A stretch of 64,000 bases of DNA from Sipunculus nudus (lineage: Eukaryota > Annelida > Sipuncula > Golfingiida > Sipunculidae), in contig CM049322.1 in the NCBI GenBank assembly GCA_026874595.1, forward strand, positions 22,107,400 through 22,171,399, read 5' to 3'. Under the pieces are notes generated by a model that saw nothing but the letters and a program-made list of their open reading frames with translations, searched no databases and was not told the origin of the DNA. This document shows positions 33,283-48,773 of this stretch, in pieces (the first letter of the stretch is position 1; each line of letters opens with the position of its first letter). Position numbers and translations under genes: made by a program.

Positions 33283-35416
33283 CATGTATATATATATGTC
33301 AATGTTTCGCGAGGGTTCCATTTCCATGATCTCAGAATACAAATGACCCATACACAGAACCATATTAAAACAAAATATTGTTAATCAATGTCAGACTAGT
33401 AAAAAAATCTGATATCACTTAAAATATCAGTCTTTGATCATACACGATCTATTTTTTATTCATAACCTTTTACTTTTAAACATCGACGACGGGATCTCTT
33501 ATTGACGACGGTTTTATTTTCGATCTAATTCCTCTTACGCGAATCGGACAAATTATATACCTCCGAATTCAAAAAGGCAACCACAGTATATATAACTCAA
33601 CAAAGAGCGAATGCTGTCGTTTCACACTGAATACTGACTGTAGGTGAAAGTTACAGCTGGATCTTTGGTTAAGTCTAAAAGGCAATAAATACACAAAATA
33701 AATCGTCTGCTAAAAATCAGATGAGGGAGCAGGAACTAGTCCATACCTTGTTCAGAAGCAACATACGTTATGTCAAAACCCGGATGTTGCACGGAATTGT
33801 CTGACCTGAACTCCAGGTAGATGTCTTTGCCTGACGTCACCACCGGATCCGGAAGTGTGTTCCCACAAACCGTGTCAATCACAGGTGCCGAGCCATCTTG
33901 TCCGTCATAGATCTGAAAAAATCAATCAAATTATAAAAACATGTATCCGGTTAAACCTGGTTTTTACCAGAGTAACCACGCTTAACACCGTGTTTACTTA
34001 TTTTTTGTTTCAGAATAAAACAGGGCGTGTCTTTCTCAAATTGACAATATTTGTCACAGCAGAATCGGGATATACCCAGAGAACCCGCTGCGGGTTACTT
34101 AGATTTCAAAGGGTATGATTACAATTAACGGTTAACATTTCATACAGACTATACAAACGACTCAACATTCTCATCTATTACGTTCTTTTATTCATTGTAT
34201 AAAAATGTGCTGTGCTAAAATATTTTAAACACACATGCACCTCCTTTTTCAATAATATAATTTTATCAGAGAGAAATTATTTAAAAAAAACAGCTTGGTT
34301 CTTGTAAAATCCCATGTTCAACGGAGGCAGCTCCCTTTCACTAATCATTTGACGATTTAATGCTCAATCGTTGTAAAAATAAATTGTATCTGTTTTATAT
34401 TCTGGTCTCAAAATAGAATCAGTTTTATTCAAATAAAGCCTATGAATTCCAGTTAAATCTACTAATTCCTCGAATTCGGTCGCAATTTACATTTGATTTG
34501 TTTTTTTACTCTGATAACTAAAATTTCTGTGCATGATTGTACCTACGATATAAAAATATTGTTATCATATTTTGAAATGAGTCATGCAAATATGGTCATT
34601 TAAAGTTTGTGTTTCACGGTACCGTTATCGAGAATATAAATTATAACTTTGATGTCTTCCGGAGAAGTGTGCGCTCTCCTGAGCGATCTCTGTTTTGATA
34701 GATCTTTTAAAGAAAGGTCATAGTTACCTTTGAGTTTAGGCGAGTTAATGTACACTGAGGACTTACCTTCAGGTAGTCAAAGCTACAGTTGACGTGGGGC
34801 TCGATGAAGAAAAAGTTGTAGAACAGTGAGAGTGTGGTCCCTGACGGTGCCGCCACCTGGAGGTTACACACGGCGTTTTTAGGGTAGTTGCCCGGCCAAC
34901 CGGGGGATAACAGTCTGCCGCTCGTCCCCGTGTACGTCCTGTTACAGGCTGGTAACAAAAATAGATTGTTATCTAGCTCAATCTGCTTGCCGATATCACT
35001 GATTGTAATTGGGGAAATGGGACGTTACGATTTGCCAGGCAGGCCTACTGACCTCATAAAAGAGGCTGACCAGTTCAAAGTTATTTTTCTTATTTCACGA
35101 ATTCGACTTGCTTAAAAATAAATGGATCCTGTAGAAAAAAATATAAGAAAATTACAATATTTACAATTATTACACCAGTGTCTCTATTCATCTTGTTTCA
35201 AGTATCTATTATACAAGGCAGAGCTTTCTGACTTTCTTGTGTGAACTAGAATGTCCTAATTTTAAATCAGTTGTTGAATGCACAACCCTTATATCATAAC
35301 CCAGTAGCGTCAATTTATCCTCAGAGATGGGGGATGACTCGCCGGCGTGGGGACAACTTTTTTTTATAAACTCACACGTATGTACACCATCACACACCCA
35401 CAAAAACACACACGCC

Positions 35417-35470
<54 letters not shown>

Positions 35471-36435
35471 TATGTGACACATTTCAAATATACTACAATT
35501 AAGTATATAGGCCTAGTTTAAAAAAATGAGGTATACTGTTTCAAGTATAGGTAAATTCTTAAGCAGGTCTGAGATAAATGTGTCATTGTATACACAAAAA
35601 TGAAACCAAAATCTTTATAATTCTAATCATTAATACATTAATTTCCAATATATAAATATTATTTTCTGAATAGCAGAGGGTCATAACATTGACCCCCCCC
35701 CCCCCCGCTCGCCAAAACGTAAGGGTTATATACCCCACCCCCTCCTGTATCCTGTTGTAAATAATTACTTACATGCTATCTGGTACTTTATGGAGAACCC
35801 TCTGCCGGTACTGGCAGCGTCTGTAACAAAGTTGACAAACACTGTCCCGCCGACGGACCTAAACGGTGCTGGCAACGACTGGTCACAATGGTGGATGACC
35901 TGTCCGTCCTCTCCCTGAAGGTAATATAAAAAACAGATAAATTTCTTACTTAGGAATGGAAGCATAATATAAATGCTGTAATTTGATTGGCTGTCGTCAA
36001 TTCCAGATTGGTGATTTATTATCAGGGTTTTTGTAATTCAGAGGATAATTTCTGACCACCAACATACAAGTCGAGATGAGTGGATATTGTGGAAGCGTCC
36101 ATTTACATCAGATGAACTGTTTTTATTTACAACTAAAGCGTGTTGGATGTTGTCTTTTGCGTTATATTGAAGGACTTTTATGATAGCTGTTTAAAAAATG
36201 TTTTGAATTAGGACATTCTTGTTTTTGTTTCCAATATATTCCATTGGGAAACTTTTTTTCTGAGGAAATTTAATGGAGACCGTCACAAAGATTTATATAA
36301 ATCAGCTACGTTTTTAACTTGCTTCAAACATTCTACAGATAATCCAGATCAAACGGAACATGCAAATACCTGTCACCTGAATGTACCTGTAACCTGTAGA
36401 CACTTGTTAACTAAATATATTTTACATTTCATTCA

Positions 36436-36491
<56 letters not shown>

Positions 36492-39400
36492 CAATATTGA
36501 ATGGTACCTATATAAAGGCATGTAACATTTTTATTATATCCTACATGTAATCCTTCACCTCATTATGTGTATCTGCCTGTATTTTACTGACCAGCGGGTA
36601 GTCCCTTATCTCCAGGTAATCCGTCTGACAGTTGACGTCACCCTGCACGTCAAAGTCCGTGACGGTCAGGAGGACCTGCTCGCCGTCCGGGGCGTCCACC
36701 ACCCAGCGACAGTTCAGGTTGTGAGGGTAGTTGTCAGGGTAACCGGGTGACGTCACCACCTGGGCCGCCGAGGTGGCTGTTAGCGTCCCTCCGCAAAGCG
36801 CTTCAAAATACAAAATCACTCATGAATTTTTAAATTTCACGCGTTTAGACATATTCTGTACAGTACAGTAATATAGGATCCGAGTCCAGGTGTTAGCCCT
36901 TTGTCACAGTCAGAGACTCGGGCTCGGACTGACACATGTTAATGAGGTCAATGTATTTAATTTAGGTAAACAAGCAATTATAAATTTCTTGAATTTTAAA
37001 TTTTTTAATAAGGATTTGTGTATTGGACTCGGACATGAACTCCAGGTTCCATATGAAGCGTCATCAAAGAATGTGGACTCGGAGTTGCACTTGGACTCGA
37101 GTGGCTTACAGCAAAAAGGCAGCACTGTATTCTGCTACGCCAGTGTGACGTTCAAGCGGTGATAAATGTATAATATGGTGGTATGATCATCAATATATAC
37201 TTTGTCAACATTCGTGACATAAGTACTTTATGGCTGCAGGTAAAATAATCAAATGGAAGAAACACATCTAATATACATGTGATTTGATTATTCTTTTATA
37301 AGGATCTGGATAACTCACCGTCCTCGGCCGAGAACTCGGCGGAAAATCCAGCTTTTTGAATGGAGCTATCGCTGTAGAATCGTACATACAGCAAATTCGA
37401 CGCCGCGATGACGTCATCAGGTAGAGCTGTGCCACAGAACTTTCCTATTAACCTGTCATCCGCGTACATGCCGTCCCTGATCTGTGAAACAACAAAAAAG
37501 TTTTAATGACAAGATAAAAATAAGCACTGAAAGAAAACAATACTAAGCGTTAATCTCTCGATCATTCCCAAAACATGTAAAAATGTGATACCTTAATTAT
37601 TAAAATTCCTTTGAAAACGACTTCATTCTGTTACGTTCTTGTTTGATATTTCCTTTTAAATTATCTTTGGAGGTAATGAATTATAATAAAACCATAAATA
37701 ATTATCAACCCAACGAAGCGCTAATGGAGGCAATATGTTCGGCGGCTGCCAGGACTTTGTATGTAGTTGAGGTGCATGGTGGGAGGTGTAGAGTGCGCGG
37801 GAGCAGTTATTGGGCAGATGACGGGATGCAGATGTAGATAGTTTTATGCTGGTACCCGAAAGAGGGTGCAGGGGTGTTAGTTAGCACCATTTCGCCCCTC
37901 TCACATAAGTCTCTCGAGATTTCTAAGGTTAAACAAAAAACACTGTAAGGCTCGATGAGCATGCAAATAATTTCGTCATTTTTAGCTCAGATGACTGTGG
38001 CTGAAAGTCATCTGAGCTATAGCGATCATTCTTTGTCCGTGGTGTTAACAGACTCAGCACTGGTGCGGAAGAGCTGTTGGCAAATACATGTATAGTGATA
38101 TTTGAGGAAGTGCGGATCCATCAGGATTTAGCGTCTGTCAGACAAAGCCTCTACCTTAATTTTGGTTCACTGTCCCCTCTCTGACCAGAGGCTCCATATC
38201 TTATTTATATACGAACATTCTATATCTTTAACAGTGGCAATATAATTCCTGATTGTTGAACTCTGGATACAGCATAGGGATAGATTTAAATACGTGTTTA
38301 TCAAAATGAAATATGCAAATGAACATGCATTGTACAATTTTAAATAAAAACAAGTCATTTGTGAGTCACTTGATTAATATTCTCTCAAAAGAATCTGCTG
38401 ATATTCCACAGAATTGTTGTCTTAAATGTAGCAGAAACAAAACAACAGTTTCTGTGGATTGTAATGTTTCTTTTCTTTATAAGAGATTATTCCCTCCGCC
38501 AGGAGGGTATGCGTTCACCTTTGTTCGTGTATGCGTATGTGTGTGTGTGTTTGTGTGGCGCTTGTGTGTTTGTGCACAAAATAACTCGCACAATCATAAA
38601 CGGAATATCATGACAATTTCAGGGCATTTTGGGAATGGACAAAAGAAGAATCAGTTATATATCCGTGTGGATGCGGCACATGGTCTGGATTCAGGAGCGT
38701 CATCAATAAATGTTCACAAACCTACAGACACTTATACACGAATGTACCTGGGAATATGGGCCGAATAAGTGAATTCAAACACATGGCGGAAGTTGTATTC
38801 CTAAAAAATGTAGACTTCTTATTCACCAAGTAGACCAAGAAAACAGAATTTATTGAACTTTTTAAAATGCGTTTTGTTGAATTATAATTTCCATCTGAAG
38901 GTGAAAATTACTAGAGACTATTTTCTGTTTCAGTTCCATATACGCCAATTAGTTTTTTTTTAAAGAATAATGTATCATGAAACTGCATCTGTCCAACTAA
39001 TCAATATTGCTTTGGAAATGTTGTATGGACAGCACAGACGCTTATTTCTTAATAAAATGAAAGGTAGAATTTTGAAACAGAATATCCGACCGGGGAAATG
39101 CAGACATACTTCAAGGAAATCGTAGGCACAGGTGGCGCCTCCTTCCAACTCGAACTCCGTAAAATGAAGCTTGACCACTTTGTTAGTGGGAACTGACACG
39201 GTCCACACGCAGTCAAGGTCACTCTCGTATTGACCATCGTTATCAATGTCCACCGAAGCCAGGACGCCCGAGGAGGCGCTCTGTACGCCCCCACAACCCT
39301 GCTGTACACCTGGAAAAGGAAAGCAATATAATAAAACTTCAGATACAAAGCCAGTATGCCCGGGGGAGCGCTGTGTATGCCTCCATATCGCTAATATACA

Positions 39401-42400
39401 CTTTGTGAAGAAACCAGTCTAATAAAACCACAACTAATTCTGCTGTAAGTCTGGCGAACATAGTCCCCCCCCCCCCCCCCCCCCACCTCCCGGGAACCCA
39501 GCTCTATACCCGCCAGGGATATCTTTCTTAAGCTCTATAAACAGTAGAGCTATAATACAGGAAATTGGCTTCCGAATATTAGTACGTTTTATCACTGGAA
39601 ACTATAATATATTATTATATATAATATGTATTATATATAAAATTACCTCCGCCTGATTTGCCGTGTGTACCCTGTGATTTTACACCATGAGCGCATAGTA
39701 GTTTTGAGTGTTTGTTAAAGGGGCTTAATACAATGAGTCACATATTTTATATTATGATTTTGACAGACATTTACAAACATAATGGCACCACTGATTGCAT
39801 ACCGGTTTCTGAAATTTTATTTGAAAAATGACCGTTAAAATCAGACTAGCAACACATTGTTGACGGAATTTTAGGTCATGTAGGTCGTAAATGACTTATT
39901 GACCGGTACAACTGAGTCCATCTCTGGAACCTATCGTCCTTTGCTGGATTTGTTCGACGGACAACAGATCTGGCATAAGACGATAGGGTCCAGAGATAAA
40001 ACTATGCCTTAAAATTCGTCTCTGCCTCGTGCGCCCGATTTTATTCAGTGTTTAACTGCGCAAATATTTAAAAAGTTAGTTTAGATAAATTAATGAGTAC
40101 CCCTTGGACATAAAAGTGTTTATACAATACCTTCTGTTAACAACTCACCGAATGTTGTCCTGTATGACGCCGTGAACCCTCCCGCCACTACGCTATTGTC
40201 CGAGAGGAAGTTTACCAGCATCTGGTTAGACAGCGACCTCTGGCGGGACGGGATTGTATCACCACAAAATGTACCTAGTAATTTTGCGGGGTCAATGAGT
40301 GCTCCATCGTAAACTGACACGGAGTCGTAATCACAGTCAGGATGAACCTCCACGTCAAAGCTATTAAACCTGTGTCCCAAAAAGTATCATAATTATATTG
40401 TGTTCCATGTATTTATATATATTTTATATTTACCAGATTATCAATTTAGTGTTCTAAAAATAACAACAAGCCAGATTCATCAGAATTGGTTGTCACTTGA
40501 GGAATTCTGCCGTTCAGAAGGTCATTTTTAATTCTTGCATACCGGCTAGTTAACAGATGATATTGCATGATACCTTTGCCTGCCGCCTTATAAAAAAGTC
40601 GATATTTCATGCATCCAAGTGATTAAGTAGGCTACTGGAGATGCTAAATATTGTAAAGTTATCGCCCTCGCCCATTTAAAATGTAAATGTGATGAAATGG
40701 GTACATTTTTATGTTTTTCATTTTTTTTTTAAATTCAATTTATTTGATTGAAGAAACCATATGGATGTGCTCAATTCGGTTAAAAATTTTGAATTCAAAT
40801 CCAGTTGGCTTTTATAGAATATCGTTCAACATCAAGATTTTTTTTCTACAAAAAGAACCATGTTTTTTAGTTTTAAAAAGACTTCTCTGAAGGATCATCA
40901 TACTTCAGTTCCACGGCACGGTTATCCTCAATTGTGATCACCCATGTACAGTTAGCGTTGCTATGGTAATCTGCCGGCTGCGTGGGCGTCCGTATGGTAC
41001 CCGAGGGGTCTGTGTATACGCCCCCGCATTCTGAAATATAACATTTCAAAACAGTTACCTAGGAACAACAACAGAACCACCAGTGGCATAACAAACTGTA
41101 TTCTTTAATTGGTTTTACATCTATTCATCCTCAAGTGAGTGTGCTCTTAAATATTTAATTAAGAGGCAATATGCTTCGAAAAGATTTAAATCGTCATTTG
41201 AAGGTAAATGTTAACCATCATTGTACAGTAAAATTTCACCCAACTACCACCTCGGCTTAGCGAACACTAAAAATTACGATCACTGGTTCAAGGTCCTGTG
41301 GATCTATTTTGCTCTTTATGTAAGACCCCGCTTAGACGATCAACTCGAAAATGAGCCATATTATCGTTGGTGATCGTAATTTCAAGGTTTTGCTGTACAC
41401 ATTTATTAAAAATACAAAATTGTAATATATATATATATATATACTTATATACACATCTGTCGTGAATTGTGTTTATTAAGGATGAAGTTTACCTGTAGCT
41501 TCATATTCCGCCAGCCATCCCGGCCGTGTAACAATACTGTCTGTACGGAACACTATCAACATGGCGCCCAGAGAGCTGACCGGCTGAGGTGACGTCATCC
41601 CGCAGTACCTGTCCAGGAGCGGCGGGGAGGAGGTGTCGTTCCCGGGGTAGACACTCACGTAGTCAAATATACAGTTACCTGCCACTAAAATATTAAATAT
41701 ATATATCTAATAGTTACTAATAACAATTTTCAATTACCCTCCACTAGAAACATCCAACAAATACACAAATACAATATCGGTTATCAACGTTATTTGAAAA
41801 AAAAAAATGCTTTTAGCGGTTCCATGAAAAATGTTTTTGAGGAACATTAAGAACGTATGGTTGTTTCTGTTTTTAAAATATAATGAAGATATTAAGCGTT
41901 TGTTGTTTTACATAGGTTTTAACTGACTGTTGATGAAATTGAAGAGTGGCAATAACCTGATGGTACTAAGGGGGGGGAGCATTCTCATCAGCCCACCGGC
42001 CTCAAAACTGCCTCTTCTCAAAATGCAGTAAAACGTTAAAGGTAAGTCATATCAGCCATAGAGAAGCCAAGCATACCATCTACAAGGTCAAGTCGGGAAG
42101 GACGAGAAAGGGGACCAGAAACGGGTCCAGGGGGGTCAGAAGCCCCCTTTTTTTCAGGCACAGCAACCATTTTATAAAGGGTTTTAGACAAACATTTGCG
42201 ACCTGGACCCTAGCGTCATAACGACCCTCTGGCATTACGACCAGATTACTATAACGCCAGAGTGTCATGACATCTATGTCTGAGGAACGCATTAATGAAG
42301 ATGCAAATATTTTCGTCATTTCTGACAACGCTTCATGGCCTACACTGTCAATCAACATAAACCAGACCAATCGTTAGCATTTTTTGTGTACTTTCTAATA

Positions 42401-45400
42401 ATACCAAACATGAGCGAGAAAAGTTCCGTTTAAACCCAGCACATTGGTAAACCCTTTGGCGTGCTTGTTGAATTTATTACCGCATGAACACAAGCATGGC
42501 TCGCACGGGTTACATGACGCAGGCAGCTTGCAGCCGTAACAGGAAATGACCCGAGTCCATGTAAACGGTGTTTCAGTTTGGGTTGTGAGCTCACATGTAT
42601 ACTATTGTGTAAATTCATTATTTTTAGCATAATATTGAGATTATGGGCCGTTTACCACGACATGAAATCAACCTGATGCAAGACCACCGCGATACATTTC
42701 TAGATATAACTTATATCACCACTAGAGTAGGCTTACCAGCCCAGTTATCCGATTGCCTAATGAGTCGGGTTGTCACGGCTACCTGGACCCCCTCCGCCCC
42801 CTTTTCGGGACCTGGGGACCTTATTTTAGGTTTTATCATTAGTCCTGCGCCTGGAGACAGCTTTCCAAAGTCTCTAGACTTTATTAGAACCCACAACATT
42901 TCAGTTACCGATCCCAGGAAAGAAGTTCTCATTTTACGTAAAACGTTGCAGCGGATCCATTTATTATTGGAGAGTAATTTAACGAACATTGAAGGATCGA
43001 TTATCAAAATTTTGTCGAAGTTAATTCAGAACTCCGGAAGGTATGACTGGGACACACAGAAACCTGGTCAATTATTTTTCCAACACCAGTCATTACCCAT
43101 TTTTAAATCAGGTCATCGACACAATTTCTTGTAGCTGGGCTTTAGAATACCTAACTCACTAGTCGTGACCAGAGATGGATTAAATGAAGCTCACTGGGAG
43201 TAGGTATATGGAGGTAAATTACCCCAAGAAATATAATGAGTATGAGCTTAGCAAAACTGAATATGGTGTCCAGAAGATTTACAAATGGGTCAGTTGAAGG
43301 AAGAAAATGAGTCCAACAGTGGCAACAGTGAACATCTAGAGAGAGTATATGTCCATAGGGAGTAAATATGAGCATCTGCGTGTTGTATTTTTTTTAAATA
43401 CTTGGGAATGAGATATCTCGTGTATGAACAGTGATAATCTTTTTCAAATGCTAAAAACCACTGATATGACCCCTGAAATCAATTAAATCATATCAAAGTA
43501 TTTGAATAAATATATCTCGTGAAGTAAGAGAATTTTTAGACTCAAGCTAACTGAAGCGCTTGACATCGTGAGCAGAAATGACCTTGAGGAAATTATAAAC
43601 GACTTGGCTTCTTCCAATTTCCTCAACTCGCTCATTCAGCTCTATACAAATTAGTGGGACAGCGCCAGTTGTTAATAGTTGAGCATCGCTGTGTTTTTAT
43701 GCAAGTTCTCTCCACTATATTCAGAAAAGATGCTTCAGCAGGGCACAGAAAATGAAGGAATGGCGGTGTCCAGAATCTCACTCTAGGCAACTTGTTCATC
43801 CCAAGTCCTACCGTACAAAGACCGCTGGAACATACATTATAACACACATGAGCTCTCGTTCCCGATGATGCATTCCTACACATCCCTACAACACGTAACA
43901 TCCTCCTTTCCAGAGCGGCATGTTTCTTCATGTTTCCTGAAGAGGACAAGCCTTTTGTGAGCATGGATCAATCAGAGAGGAAGAGTGTACCAGTCCAGAT
44001 ACAAGAGGTACATCGTCTGAGTAGATGGCGAGTTGGAAAGTGATATCAATAACAGACCTGCAGTACACCGAGGGAATCGGAGTGAGATACGACAACCGCT
44101 TGTAGCGAGCAGTCCTTCTGAGCACACCTCTGCCTTCTCTACTATTAAAACTATGATACCCTCGAACAGGCCGAGGAAAGCAGCATTTAGGCCATATTTA
44201 TGGAGATACATTTTAACAGATACATTTGGCAGGACACTGTCCACATGTTGAAGGGTAAATGCCTGCCCCGAGACCGTGCCTTATGAGACGCCGTCCGCTC
44301 GATGTGACGGAGCTGAAGACGAGCTGAAGACGAACTACAAGTACTGCCAAAACAGGTCCCTCCGCATATGTCACAAACAGGGGTCTACTCTCGTGCTGAG
44401 CGTAAGGGCTTGAGACATACTGTCCATCATGTTGTCTCTGCCTTCGATGAAAAACGGGGGCAGTGAAGACAAAACAGCAGAAACAATCAGAAACCAAACG
44501 TGGAGTCTGTAACCGTTGTGGACCTTGGCCTTCCTGGATGGATCGCTGACGATCTCTCATCAAGTATTATAATAATTAATATTTTACTTACTCTCAACGT
44601 CAAAATGGTCTTCTTTGAACGTCAGTACAATGTACTTCTGTGGATCGACCGTGATCTGGTACGTGCACAGCAGATTGTTGTCGTAATCGTTGGGATAGTT
44701 AGGGGATACTATGACGCCGCTGTCACCAGTGTACACCCCTCCACAACCTGCAACAATAGTCCATATTCTTGTTACATATATTCAGTTAACATGACAGTTT
44801 GGCAAAAATACCCGATTAGAGTATCTATATTTTTTTAAATCATCAGCTCGGAACTTAATAAACATTCGAGAGAGTTCATTTCACTTTATAAAGTTAATAT
44901 GCGATCATTATCACTGATTCTAGATAAAATTTATTATCGACTGAAGTAGGCTGGAGCTGTTCTTTAAACAGATGATGTTATGGACTGTCATTATATACGT
45001 GGAATTTAAGTTAATGATAAAAGTGTAAATTTAACAAATCTTATTAAGAACTATAAGCTGATTGTATTATATTCTCCAGTTTATTGTTTCATAATAAGGA
45101 CAAAACCGGATTAATGAACTGAATATATGTTTATATTTTAGACATATAATAATTGAATATTTTATGCCTTAATGATATATATATATATATACATCAAACG
45201 ATATTAAATGAACATGCTTGAGTGAGGACTTGGCAAGCATAAATTGTTAATGTTTTACTTGCGCCATTTTATGACTACCTGTATATGTTCCATTGTCTTC
45301 CAGTAACCAGTGGTAACCAGTGTAGGAATACTAAATATATATGTATGCGGCAGAACTATATTTTGTTACTGATCTGGGATGTTGGGACGGCAGTGTTTAG

Positions 45401-48400
45401 TGTCTCAGATTTTTTTTTCTATAATTGAAAAGTATAAAAATCAAACCAAAAAGAGCAGATACAATTATCAATTTTATTACGTCGTGAGTTGTACATGTAC
45501 ATGTCCGACGTGTTAGATCAGACTGACCGGTGTTATATGTTGCCTGGAAGCCTTTGTCCTCTATTTGGCCGTTACTCTGAAACAGTACCTCCATCTTGGA
45601 TGCCGTGGAGTTGTATGCACCGGACGGGCGGTCGATACCACAGAACGTCTGAATACTCCGTCTGTCTCCGAAAAGGTCGTAATCAAACAGCTAAAAGGCA
45701 GAAACGCAGAGTCAAACAGTGGTAAGGTATAAACACAGAGGCGATCTGCTGGAAGGCATGAATAGAGAGTCAAACAGTGGCAAGGCCTAAATAGAGTCAA
45801 ACAGCTGGAAGGAATAAACGCAGAATCAAACAGCTGAAAGACATAAACACCGAGTCAAACAGGTGTAAGGCACTAACACAGAGTCAAACAATCGAAGGCC
45901 TTAACATAGTCAAGCAGGTTGTCACCAGAGAGCTGTGACTTATCTATTTTTTTTTAAATATTATTAGTAGCAGATATAGATGTGAACGTAGGTGTAGGGA
46001 CCCAATTGTCATGTGGTGATATTCATTCTGTAGACTACAGGGACTACTTTTTTTTTGTTGTATTCATGAGATTGATGGGTCATGGGTGATCAGGAGGTGT
46101 GACGTACTGTGCTAGACCGTGCATGTGTACAGTGGAGGATAGAGTGAGCTCGATACTGCCTGATGATAGTCACATGACCGGCGGCGAAGCGGGCTAGGGC
46201 GATCAGTGAACTAAACTGACAGTGGAAGGACTCTTTGATTCCCTGAGTTTTAATATGGACTTAGTTATATTGATATTGTGCCATGCGCGTGGAACGCCCC
46301 TTCAGAGCACAATTATCCTTGATTGTACTATTAATATATTGTGTTTGTTTACTCCTCTCTTTTCATCTTTTTGAATGTATGAGTGTGTTTCAGCCAGTAT
46401 AAAAGAACGTTGATTCCATCTCTCCGGGGCAGTGACACAGGTGGAAGGCATAAACACAAGGTAAAATAAATATAAAATATAAATACAAAGTCAAAATGGA
46501 ACAACTGTTAAGTTCAAAAATTGAAAGACAAAATAATAAAGTGTAATAGTATGACCAATCATATTGTAAACATCTTAATTAAACAATAACCTAATGTTTC
46601 TTCAAGTTTCTTTACTTTGTTCTCAACAGAAACCTGCCTTATAGCCACGTCATGACATCGCCGCAATTCAACCAACGGGGCATAACGTCACATGGGAAAG
46701 GTCTGGTGTGGCTTATTAAACTAATGTGAATACGATTACGTGCTGTTCAAATCAGACAAGTGTCTTTAAAAATATACATGTATTTCTTAACTCTTTGATC
46801 CATGATACTGAGATTTCAACGAAGCAATACATGCCTGTACAAAATCATTGGTGCACGGTTCTTGAACTTCCATATGGAAAGAGCCGGTAAACTGTAAGGT
46901 CACGTGGTATCCCGCTGGCACGTTGATTTGCCAGAAACACTGCTGGTTTGGCGGGTACTGTACCGGGTAGTTAGGACTTTGTATCACTCCGGATGTTCCG
47001 TGAAGGACCGCCCCACAACCTGAACGTAGTAAAATATACATAAAACCTGAACACAATACACAAGAAACCTGCGCATACCTTAACGAAATGGTAGAGTGTT
47101 ATAGAATTCTTCAAACGCCTTTTATATAACTTTGGTCACATGTATATTGAGCTATCGCCGTTTTCGGATTGCGTTGTACATATTAATGATTATCTATACA
47201 AAAACAGGATATCCTTAATTCTCTAGAAGCTACCATGCGTACCATAACTCCGCGAATAATTATTGAGTATTATATATATATTTATAATCTGTTCAGGTAT
47301 CAAACAGTAAATTTTCCAGTAAAAAATAGAAGGAATATAAAAATTGGATGGAATAATTGCAGCGTTACACCATCTCCTTCGAAACTAATATAAGAAAACC
47401 TTGTATATTCGGTTGAATGTTCAACGGGATCCTTTTTCAGACGAGAACTGTATATCCAGATTAATGGATAATGATATTGATAGGTCTGTAGAGTGTATCT
47501 TTAAACAATAATGAATGGATTGTTCCTACTGGAGTGTGCTGGACCTGTTCGCCCCCAGTTGCTCATGCGCCCCACGGTAACACTTGGTTGGATGAAACCG
47601 TTGCCTTACTTTGATCAGCATGTGGTATACCGAAAATCATACTCGGACTCAAAAGAGCACGCCTCGGCTGTTAAGGTATGTGGGTTTGGAAACCTACGGC
47701 CCACAATGCACCAAGGCGTCTTAATACGCCAGCGCCGGAGGTATAAATGTAGTGAAGATTTTCTAAGCATGCGCATGTTAAATTAAACAGAAGCTGCTTC
47801 TTTGGAATGTAACAAATTTTGATTTTGAAAATTTACAGTTGAGACAATTAAAAAGTCCTGGCCGTCATACATGCAGTGCTATAAGGGATTTGTTTTGATG
47901 TGAAACGACTTCTGGCAGCAAAGTGGCCGAAAAAAGATAAAACATACCATTACTATTGATGTACTCATACCTTCTGACATGAACGTGTATTGCAGTCGGA
48001 ATCCTCTCATGCCGACACTGGCGTCAGTAACGAATTCCACGCGGACCTCGTGACTCTGTGAGATGACGTCAGCAGGGGGCTTGGTACCGCAGTACGTTCC
48101 AAACGTAGGTGAGCCGGGCAGTCCTCCGTTATAGATCTTAACGTAGTCATACTTACAGTCCTCGTGCTCCTCCAACTCCATATCAGTAAAGCTCAGCTAC
48201 ATGGACAATAATGAATATTACTACGTGTATATGTAGAACATTAATAAAGCTAAAAGCTCTTTATTACTTCTTTATTGTAATGTTGCTGAGAGGTTTGAAG
48301 CAGATTTACAATTCTGTTACCAGCGAGGATCTGTGATAAGAGCAGCCTCTAAGCTGAGTTATGACAGAACAGTAATATAGGAAAGATATCTAAACTGGCA

Positions 48401-48726
48401 ATGAATTTATTCAACAACATCTTAGCATCTTATCAGGGCTTTTAGGAACATGGGAGTAAGCGTCTGTGATGCTTAAAACCTAAGTCAGACGCTGGGTTCT
48501 GGGAAACCAACTGGACGCTCAAAATCTCTGGCTGTTGAACTGTTAGGATAAAAGATGGCTTTTGTAGCAGTCGCTGACCATTGTCGAATACCTCAAAAAG
48601 CAGGTAATTGTGTGAACACAATCATAACAGCTATAAATAGGCCGTAAAGCCTTAAATTTCACTCTAATCAAATAACCATAAAATGACGCAGTATATGATC
48701 GAATAAAGGTTCGCAAATGGTGTAAC

Positions 48727-48773
<47 letters not shown>

